Shown here one piece after another: positions 15,424-21,564 of a stretch of 21,564 nt of DNA. The notes under the pieces were generated by a model. It was not told where the DNA came from, searched no databases, and was given only the letters and a program-made list of their open reading frames with translations. How positions within the stretch are numbered: the first letter of the stretch is position 1; each line of letters begins with the position of its first letter. The DNA is from Flavobacteriaceae bacterium (GTDB lineage Bacteria; Bacteroidota; Bacteroidia; Flavobacteriales; Flavobacteriaceae), in NCBI GenBank assembly GCA_030613745.1, contig JAUWLK010000013.1, forward strand, positions 1 to 21,564. The letters run 5' to 3'. The translations under genes were made by a program, and so were the position numbers.

Positions 15424-15458
15424 TTTTGATTATTAAATTTTAAATTAGTTTATCTTTG
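15424..15458 (+). promoter_or_regulatory. Promoter of the RNA methyltransferase gene
   Basis: TTTTG at 15424-15428 serves as the -33 element and TATCTTTG at 15451-15458 is an exact -7 match (TAnnTTTG), with 22 nt between the TTG and the TA. Transcription would begin near 15465, about 13 nt before the ATG at 15478. Confidence 0.65.
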
Positions 15459-15477
15459 CAAACTTAAATTTTGTAAA

Positions 15478-16686
15478 ATGCGCCTACACAGAACATTAGT
15501 TTTTGCAGTTATTGATTCCTTAAATTTAATTTTTAATGAAAATGAGTATGCTGATAAAGTTGTAGCAAAGGCTTTAAAAAGAGATAAAAGATGGGGATCT
15601 AGAGATAGAAAATTTATTGCCGAAACAATTTATGAAATGGTTCGTTGGAAAAGATTATACAATGAAATTGCCGGAACCAAAGAACACTATACCAATGAAA
15701 ATTTATGGAAAAACTTTACGGTATGGGCAATTTTAAAGGGTTATAATTTACCGGATTGGAAACAATTTGAAGGCACACCTACTAGAAGAATCAAAGGTAA
15801 ATTTGATGAATTACAAAAACAAAGAAAATTTAAAGAATCTATACCTGATTGGTTAGATGAATTAGGAGAAAAAGAACTAGGTGTTAAATGGGAATCCGAA
15901 ATTAACGCATTAAATGAACAAGCTAAAGTCATATTACGTGTAAATACTCTAAAAACAAATAGATCATACCTCAAAAAATTACTTGCAACAGATAGTATTG
16001 AAACCGAAATTATTAAATCTCAACCAGATGCATTAATTTTAACTGAACGCAAAAATGTATTTTTAACAGATGCTTTTAAAAAAGGTTTTTTTGAAGTACA
16101 AGATGCTTCTTCCCAAATGGTTGCTCCATTTTTAGATGTAAAACCGGGCATGCGAGTTATTGATGCTTGTGCAGGTGCAGGAGGTAAAACTCTTCATTTG
16201 GCTTCGTTAATGCAAAATAAAGGACAAATAATTGCATTAGATATTTATGGTAATAAACTAAAAGAATTAAAACGAAGAGCAAAAAGAGATGGTGCTCATA
16301 ATATTGAAACCCGTCACATTGAAAGTACAAAAACTACCAAAAAATTAAAAAATACTGCTGATAGAGTTTTAATTGATGCACCTTGTAGCGGATTAGGTGT
16401 TTTAAAGAGAAACCCTGATGCTAAATGGAAACTACAACCTGAGTTTATTAAAGAAATTAAAAAAACACAAGCTGAAATTTTAGAGAATTATTCAAAAATG
16501 GTTAAAATTGGTGGTAAATTAGTGTATGCTACTTGCTCTATTTTACCATCAGAAAATGAAGATCAGATAGAAAATTTCTTAAAAAATCATCCTGAATTTA
16601 AATTGATTGATGATAAAAAAATATCACCTGTAAAAAGTGGGTTTGATGGTTTTTATATGGCATTGATGGAAAAGACTAATAGTTAA
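15478..16686 (+). CDS. RsmB/NOP-family RNA (cytosine-5) methyltransferase
   Basis: This 402-residue cytoplasmic enzyme transfers a methyl group from SAM to C5 of a cytosine in RNA. The N-terminal ~95 residues have a NusB-like pattern (RDKRWGSRDRKFIAETIYEM) as in RsmB, so 16S rRNA is a likely target, although the exact site cannot be inferred. The SAM-binding motif DACAGAGGKT is at 229-238. Motif IV is DAPCSGLG with Cys303 (residue that releases the product) and motif VI is YATCSILPSEN with Cys353 (catalytic nucleophile). KRNPDAKWKL follows motif IV as expected. Both cysteines are present, so the enzyme should be active. It has its own promoter and a 228-bp gap before purL, so it is probably monocistronic. 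Confidence 0.92.
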   Translation: MRLHRTLVFAVIDSLNLIFNENEYADKVVAKALKRDKRWGSRDRKFIAETIYEMVRWKRLYNEIAGTKEHYTNENLWKNFTVWAILKGYNLPDWKQFEGTPTRRIKGKFDELQKQRKFKESIPDWLDELGEKELGVKWESEINALNEQAKVILRVNTLKTNRSYLKKLLATDSIETEIIKSQPDALILTERKNVFLTDAFKKGFFEVQDASSQMVAPFLDVKPGMRVIDACAGAGGKTLHLASLMQNKGQIIALDIYGNKLKELKRRAKRDGAHNIETRHIESTKTTKKLKNTADRVLIDAPCSGLGVLKRNPDAKWKLQPEFIKEIKKTQAEILENYSKMVKIGGKLVYATCSILPSENEDQIENFLKNHPEFKLIDDKKISPVKSGFDGFYMALMEKTNS

Positions 16687-16881
16687 AAGGTTAAAGTGAA
16701 AAATTGAAAGGAGAAAGTATTAAGAAGTATTTATCTAATAACATCAATAGCAAAGATAAAAGAGCAAATTTAAAAATAGATTAAGCATTAAGCATTTTAA
16801 AAAAAAATAAAATATCACATTTATTAAAATATTTATTTATCCATTCTTATCAACATTTCAAATTATACTACATCAATTATT

Positions 16882-16889
16882 TAAATTTG
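16882..16889 (+). promoter_or_regulatory. Candidate -7 element of the purL promoter
   Basis: TAAATTTG matches TAnnTTTG and lies 25 bp before the purL ATG at 16915, an appropriate spacing for a short leader. No TTG is found 17-23 nt upstream. The remainder of 16687-16881 is low-complexity, purine-rich and AT-rich sequence with no gene and no clear terminator or riboswitch. Confidence 0.4.
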
Positions 16890-16914
16890 CAATAATCACT
16901 TTAATATAGATAAA

Positions 16915-19900
16915 ATGATCTATTTTTTTGCAAAAAACGACACCATCTTTACAGTTTCAACCAATGTAGAATTTGATAATAAAAATTTAGAAAAACTTCT
17001 TTGGCTTTTCGGAAATGCAAATCAAATTGAACAGAAAGAAATTGTCGGGTATTTTATTGGTCCACGTAAAGAAATGATTACTCCCTGGAGTACAAATGCA
17101 GTTGAAATAACACAAAACATGGGAATTTCAGGAATAACTCGTATAGAAGAGTTCTTTAAAAAAGATACTGTTAAACCTGATTATGATTCTATGATCCAAC
17201 ATTTTTATACAAAATTAGATCAAGAAATCTTCACGGTTGATATAAAACCAGAACCTGTTTTAGAAATTGATGATATTGCTACCTATAACCAAAAAGAAGG
17301 GTTAGCATTAAATGAAGAAGAAATTGAATATTTAAAAAATCTTTCTAAAAAATTAAATCGAAAATTAACCGATTCCGAAATATTCGGATTCTCACAAGTA
17401 AATTCAGAACATTGTCGGCATAAAATTTTCAATGGGACTTTTATTATAGATGGAGAAGAAAAGCCAAATTCTTTATTTGGTATGATTAGAAAAACTTCTA
17501 ATATAAATCCAAATTCTATAGTTTCTGCTTACAAAGATAATGTTGCTTTTATTGACGGGCCGATCATTGAACAATTTGCTCCAAAATCCTTTGACAAGCC
17601 CGATTTTTATGAAAAAAAAGATGTAAAATCAGTCATATCAATTAAAGCGGAAACACATAATTTCCCTACTACTGTTGAACCTTTTAATGGTGCAGCTACA
17701 GGTGCTGGCGGTGAAATTCGCGATAGACTAGCCGGTGGAAAAGGATCACTTCCTTTAGCAGGAACCGCTGTTTATATGACGCCTTATTCCCGTTTAACGG
17801 AAAAGAGTTCTAATAATTATCGGGAATGGGAAAATATGCAAGAAAGAGATTGGCTCTATCAAACTCCAATTGAGTTATTGATAAAAGCTTCAAATGGTGC
17901 TTCTGATTTTGGTAATAAATTTGGTCAACCTTTAATTTCAGGATCTCTTCTAACTTTTGAACACGAAGAACACAACCGCAAATTAGGTTATGACAAAGTA
18001 ATCATGCTTGCTGGAGGAATTGGTTATGGGAAGGAAAGTGACAGCTTAAAAGACAAACCTAAAAAAGACGATGCTATTATTATTTTAGGTGGTGATAATT
18101 ACCGAATTGGTATGGGTGGCGCAGCAGTTTCATCAGCTGATACTGGTGCATTTGACAGTTCAATAACATTAAATGCCGTACAACGTTCTAATCCGGAAAT
18201 GCAAAAAAGAGTAGCAAATACTATCCGAGCTATGGTTGAAAGTGATAATAATAAAATTGTTTCTATTCATGATCACGGCGCTGGTGGCCATTTAAATTGT
18301 TTGTCAGAATTGGTAGAAGAAACAGGTGGCGAAATTAATTTAGATGCTTTACCTATTGGAGATAAAACCTTATCTGCCAAAGAAATTATTGGAAATGAAT
18401 CACAAGAAAGAATGGGCTTGGTTATTGCTAAAAAAGACATAAACTTTTTACATAAAGTGGCCGATAGAGAACGATCACCAATCTATGATGTAGGTAAAGT
18501 TACCAATGATTTTAGATTTGCTTTTACATCTAAAAAATTAGATAAAAACCCAATGGATTTCAATTTAATGGATATGTTTGGTAGCTCACCACATACTATT
18601 ATGCGCGATAAAACCTTAGATAGAAATTATGCAAAAGTTAATTACAATGTAGATCATATTTACAATTATGTTAAGCAAGTTTTACAGCTAGAAGCTGTTG
18701 CCTCAAAAGATTGGTTAACCAACAAAGTTGACCGTTGTGTTGGAGGTAAAGTTGCCAAGCAACAATGTTGCGGCTCCTTACAATTACCATTGAATGATGT
18801 TGGAGTTATGGCTTTAGATTACAAAGGATTAAAAGGAATTGCAACTTCCATTGGTCATTCATCTATAAGTGCTTTAATTGATGAAAAGGCTGGCTCACGA
18901 AATTCAATTGCAGAAGCTTTAACCAATATTATTTGGGCTCCTTTAGAAGAAAATTTGAAATCGGTTTCATTATCAGCAAATTGGATGTGGCCTTGTAGAA
19001 ATGAAGGTGAAGATACCAGACTATACAATGCCGTTGAGGCTGTTTCAAAATTTGCTATTGACTTAGGTATCAATGTTCCTACCGGAAAAGATTCATTATC
19101 AATGAAGCAAAAATATACTAATGATGAAGTTATTTCTCCAGGAACGGTAATTATTTCTGCGGCAGCGCAATGTTCAGATATCAACAAAGTGGTTGAACCC
19201 GTTTTACAAAATGTTAAAAACAACCAAATATATTATATCAACCTTTCAAAAGATGACTACAAATTGGGTGGTTCAAGTTTTGCACAAATTAGAAATAAAG
19301 TTGGAGCTGAAACGCCAACAATTAACGATACCTTTTATTTTAAAAATACTTTTAACACAGTCCAAAATTTAATCAAAAATAATTTGATTTTGGCTGGTCA
19401 TGATATTTCTGCAGGCGGAATGATTACCACTTTATTGGAAATGTGTTTCGCCGATAATAATTTGGGTGCAAAAATTGATTTAAGTGCTATTGCAGAAAAA
19501 AATGCTGTGAAATTATTATTTGCTGAAAATAGTGGCATTATATTCCAAACCAGTAAAGCAAATGAAGTAGAAAATGTTTTAAATAAAAATAATATTGATT
19601 TTTATAATATTGGTTTCGCTGTCGCGGAAGAAAATTTAGAAATCACAAATTTAGACTTACAATTCAACATTGCGGATTATCGTGATACTTGGTTCAAAAC
19701 CTCTTACCTACTCGATCAAAAACAAACTGCTAACAATTTAGCTAAAGAGCGGTACGACAACTATAAAATACAGCCTTTAGTGTTTGATTTTCCAAAACAC
19801 TTTACAGGAAAATCTCCAGTTATTGACAGTTCAAAACCTCGTCCAAAAGCAGCAATAATTCGTGAAAAAGGTTCAAATAGTGAGCGTGAAATGGCAAATG

Positions 19901-20586
19901 CCATGTATTTAGCAGGTTTTGATGTTAAAGATGTACACATGACCGATTTAATTAGCGGAAGAGAAAATTTGGAAGACATTCAGTTTATTGGTGCAGTTGG
20001 TGGTTTTTCAAATTCAGATGTTTTAGGTTCAGCAAAAGGTTGGGCTGGAGCGTTTTTATACAATGAAAAAGCCAATAAAGCTTTAAAAAACTTCTTTGAC
20101 AGAGATGACACTTTATCTGTTGGAATTTGTAACGGCTGCCAGCTATTTATGGAATTAGAAGTCATCAACCCAGAACACAAAATTCACGGAAAATTATTAC
20201 ACAATGATTCTCACAAACACGAAAGCAATTTTACTTCGGTAAAAATTCAAGAAAATAATTCGGTAATGTTATCCTCTTTGGCAGGAAGTACATTAGGTGT
20301 TTGGATTTCGCATGGTGAAGGTAAATTTAATTTCCCTTATGGGGAAGAAAAATATAATATTGTAGCCAAATACGGTTATGAGGCTTACCCAGCCAACCCA
20401 AATGGTTCTGACTTTAATACGGCGATGATGGCCAGTGATAACGGACGTCATTTGGTAATGATGCCACATATTGAACGCTCTACTTTCCAATGGAATTGGG
20501 CAAATTATCCGGGAGGAAGAAATGATGAAGTAAGTCCGTGGATTGAGGCTTTTGTTAATGCTAGGAAATGGATAGATAATATTTAA
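16915..20586 (+). CDS. purL: Phosphoribosylformylglycinamidine synthase, large single-chain form
   Basis: This 1223-residue enzyme converts FGAR, glutamine and ATP to FGAM in de novo purine synthesis. It is the fused form, with PurS-like N-terminal, synthetase and glutaminase parts in one chain. Visible motifs are SQVNSEHCRHKIF (about 161-173), ETHNFPTTVEPFNGAATGAG (about 245-264), DHGAGGHLNCLSELVEETGG, NVPTGKDSLSMKQKY, GHDISAGGMITTLLEMCFAD, and a C-terminal class I glutamine amidotransferase domain. The glutaminase triad is intact: Cys1072 in GICNGCQ, with His1185 and Glu1187 in MPHIERSTFQW. Length is slightly shorter than the E. coli protein, as usual in Bacteroidota. A REP-like cluster starts 2 bp after its stop. 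Confidence 0.97.
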   Translation: MIYFFAKNDTIFTVSTNVEFDNKNLEKLLWLFGNANQIEQKEIVGYFIGPRKEMITPWSTNAVEITQNMGISGITRIEEFFKKDTVKPDYDSMIQHFYTKLDQEIFTVDIKPEPVLEIDDIATYNQKEGLALNEEEIEYLKNLSKKLNRKLTDSEIFGFSQVNSEHCRHKIFNGTFIIDGEEKPNSLFGMIRKTSNINPNSIVSAYKDNVAFIDGPIIEQFAPKSFDKPDFYEKKDVKSVISIKAETHNFPTTVEPFNGAATGAGGEIRDRLAGGKGSLPLAGTAVYMTPYSRLTEKSSNNYREWENMQERDWLYQTPIELLIKASNGASDFGNKFGQPLISGSLLTFEHEEHNRKLGYDKVIMLAGGIGYGKESDSLKDKPKKDDAIIILGGDNYRIGMGGAAVSSADTGAFDSSITLNAVQRSNPEMQKRVANTIRAMVESDNNKIVSIHDHGAGGHLNCLSELVEETGGEINLDALPIGDKTLSAKEIIGNESQERMGLVIAKKDINFLHKVADRERSPIYDVGKVTNDFRFAFTSKKLDKNPMDFNLMDMFGSSPHTIMRDKTLDRNYAKVNYNVDHIYNYVKQVLQLEAVASKDWLTNKVDRCVGGKVAKQQCCGSLQLPLNDVGVMALDYKGLKGIATSIGHSSISALIDEKAGSRNSIAEALTNIIWAPLEENLKSVSLSANWMWPCRNEGEDTRLYNAVEAVSKFAIDLGINVPTGKDSLSMKQKYTNDEVISPGTVIISAAAQCSDINKVVEPVLQNVKNNQIYYINLSKDDYKLGGSSFAQIRNKVGAETPTINDTFYFKNTFNTVQNLIKNNLILAGHDISAGGMITTLLEMCFADNNLGAKIDLSAIAEKNAVKLLFAENSGIIFQTSKANEVENVLNKNNIDFYNIGFAVAEENLEITNLDLQFNIADYRDTWFKTSYLLDQKQTANNLAKERYDNYKIQPLVFDFPKHFTGKSPVIDSSKPRPKAAIIREKGSNSEREMANAMYLAGFDVKDVHMTDLISGRENLEDIQFIGAVGGFSNSDVLGSAKGWAGAFLYNEKANKALKNFFDRDDTLSVGICNGCQLFMELEVINPEHKIHGKLLHNDSHKHESNFTSVKIQENNSVMLSSLAGSTLGVWISHGEGKFNFPYGEEKYNIVAKYGYEAYPANPNGSDFNTAMMASDNGRHLVMMPHIERSTFQWNWANYPGGRNDEVSPWIEAFVNARKWIDNI

Positions 20587-20588
20587 AT

Positions 20589-20688
20589 ATTCATCTGATG
20601 ACTCTTTTCACAGCGATTATTAGTCATCTGATGAATAGTTTATTCACGGGGTGAATATAACCAGTATGAAGATATTCACCCGGTGACT
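20589..20688. repeat. REP-like cluster of four 15-bp dyads
   Basis: Four dyads occur: ATTCATCTGATGACT (20589-20603), AGTCATCTGATGAAT (20622-20636), ATTCACGGGGTGAAT (20642-20656) and ATTCACCCGGTGACT (20674-20688). They form two head-to-head pairs with start-to-start distances of 33 and 32 bp. Within the first pair the two copies are reverse complements at 14 of 15 positions; within the second at 12 of 15. The first pair with its 18-bp spacer is the same element as 13200-13247. The third dyad has perfect 5-bp arms. The cluster fills most of the gap between purL and the LysE-like gene. Confidence 0.78.
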
Positions 20689-20757
20689 TACTTAACTCTT
20701 GTAATTATTTTAAAACTAATCCGACAAAGCCTAAAATAACTTTAAACAAATTTAATT

Positions 20758-21375
20758 TTGGCTTTATTTCTACCTTTTATATTTGGATTTACCACTTCTT
20801 TTTTAGGAATGTTAGCTCCTAGTATGTTAAATATTACTTCTGTAAAAATAAGTATAGAAAGAGGGAAAATTAATGCTACAAAATTTGCTCTTGGAGTTTC
20901 AATTATTGTATTAGTACAAGCTTATGTAGCTGTATATTTTACTAAATATTTAAAAGAAAACCCTGATTTTATACAAATACTTCAAAAAATTGCTTTGGTA
21001 ATTTTTGTATTACTCTCTATGTATTTTTACAGAGAATTTAAAAAAGAAAACAAAAATACATCTGAATTTAAACAAAAATGTAAAGACACATTCTTGATAG
21101 GTTTATTATTATCCCTTTTAAATATGTTTGCCATACCTTTTTATTATGGTATTACAATGGTTTTGAATAAGGCTGGTTGGTTACAATTATCTCAAAATAA
21201 CATTTTACTTTTTGTTATAGGATCTGCTATTGGGACTTTTATGTTACTTTATTCATACTCTAGTTTTGCGAAATTTATTCAAGGTAAATCTAAAAAAACG
21301 TCAAATAAATTAGACTTGATATTAAGTTTTTTAACTGGATTTTTGGCTTTGGTTACTCTTGTTAAATTATTCTAG
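20758..21375 (+). CDS. LysE-family-like membrane transporter
   Basis: This protein of about 205 residues has roughly six hydrophobic segments and the N-terminal pattern LPFIFGFTTSFLGMLAPSML, followed by a loop with ISIERGK. This layout is typical of LysE/RhtB-type small exporters, although similarity is distant and the substrate is unknown. The start is TTG at 20758; there is no in-frame ATG before Met18, which would cut away the first membrane helix, and the frame is closed by a stop at 20743. The neighbouring TAATTTTG (20753-20760) matches a -7 promoter element but overlaps the TTG, so either this is not the promoter or translation starts further in. It lies 171 bp after purL with a repeat cluster between. 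Confidence 0.7.
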   Translation: MALFLPFIFGFTTSFLGMLAPSMLNITSVKISIERGKINATKFALGVSIIVLVQAYVAVYFTKYLKENPDFIQILQKIALVIFVLLSMYFYREFKKENKNTSEFKQKCKDTFLIGLLLSLLNMFAIPFYYGITMVLNKAGWLQLSQNNILLFVIGSAIGTFMLLYSYSSFAKFIQGKSKKTSNKLDLILSFLTGFLALVTLVKLF

Positions 21376-21407
21376 ACTACTAGGCATTAGACAAAAATAT
21401 TTTTTCC

Positions 21408-21428
21408 TTCTTACTTCTTACTACTTAC
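21408..21428. repeat. Three tandem 7-bp repeats
   Basis: TTCTTAC, TTCTTAC and TACTTAC follow each other directly in the short gap between the converging genes that end at 21375 and 21434. It is a small pyrimidine-rich tandem repeat just after the stop codon of the minus-strand gene; no function is apparent. Confidence 0.6.
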
Positions 21429-21433
21429 TCCTT

Positions 21434-21564
21434 TTAAGTTTTCTGTTTTTTCTTTTTAGCTGCAGGAAACAACACATTGTTTAAAATCAATCGATAACCT
21501 GGAGAATTTGGATGTAATTCAAGTTCTGTTTTAGGATCACCAACTCTATGTTGGTAATCCTCGG
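21434..21564 (-). CDS. C-terminal end of an unrecognised protein (N-terminus outside window)
   Basis: On the minus strand the frame is open from the right edge to a TAA at 21434-21436 and gives 42 residues: EDYQHRVGDPKTELELHPNS, then PGYRLILNNVLFPAAKKKKQ and KT. The composition and lysine-rich end look like a real protein terminus, and the gene converges on the LysE-like gene. I do not recognise the family from this part and do not assign a function. Confidence 0.65.
   Translation of the reverse strand, partial: EDYQHRVGDPKTELELHPNSPGYRLILNNVLFPAAKKKKQKT

Noticed and set aside
16687..16914. Purine riboswitch before purL
   Set aside because: No aptamer-like conserved core or paired helices were seen, and a short-leader promoter candidate lies at 16882.
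18855..19223. 122-codon minus-strand frame inside purL
   Set aside because: Antisense to conserved PurL motifs (NVPTGKDSLS and neighbours); no feature of its own.

Overview
The window looks like chromosomal DNA of a marine-type member of the Bacteroidota, most likely the family Flavobacteriaceae. The DNA is very AT-rich. It carries a SusC/SusD outer-membrane pair, lipoprotein signals with Bacteroidota-style lipoboxes, start regions without clear Shine-Dalgarno sequences, and several Bacteroidota-type promoters (-7 TAnnTTTG). The genus cannot be named from the sequence alone.

Layout. (1) 1-5943, minus strand: a SusC-like TonB-dependent transporter, a SusD-like lipoprotein, then, past a strong hairpin, a calcium-binding FG-GAP/VCBS-repeat lipoprotein that runs off the left edge. 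This is a glycan or other oligomer uptake locus with no enzyme gene in view. (2) 5944-6680: a long, extremely AT-rich leader upstream of susC. It holds a candidate promoter overlapped by an inverted repeat and a 35-codon fragment that resembles the N-terminus of an AraC-type regulator. (3) 6681-12080: a cation-export block. A Na+/Ca2+ exchanger-family protein (minus) diverges from a P2A-type calcium ATPase (plus). The ATPase gene is tightly followed by a P-loop kinase and an APH-fold kinase that overlap by 8 bp. Just after them lies a frameshifted remnant of the 3' end of the same ATPase family, the scar of an old duplication. (4) 12403-13167: a conserved TIGR02757/DUF2400 protein. (5) 13321-15323: two divergent lipoprotein genes, one built from two tandem 161-residue repeats of a short IKAI-x-x-x-G unit, the other a small barrel-like protein with acidic residues after the lipid cysteine and a Fur-box-like site upstream. 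(6) 15478-20586: an RsmB/NOP-family RNA m5C methyltransferase and full-length purL, both ordinary housekeeping genes. (7) 20758-21375: a LysE-like membrane protein with a TTG start. (8) 21434-21564: the C-terminal end of an unrecognised gene on the minus strand.

Two intergenic clusters (13171-13247 and 20589-20688), each directly after a stop codon, contain related 15-bp imperfect palindromes of the form A-N-TCA-N5-TGA-N-T, spaced about 29-33 bp apart. One 48-bp unit occurs in both, with only four differences, all transitions. This REP-like family is the best candidate for something not described by standard annotation. The ATPase/kinase/APH cluster with its ATPase scar is the next most interesting item. 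No tRNA, rRNA, CRISPR array, insertion sequence or phage gene was seen.
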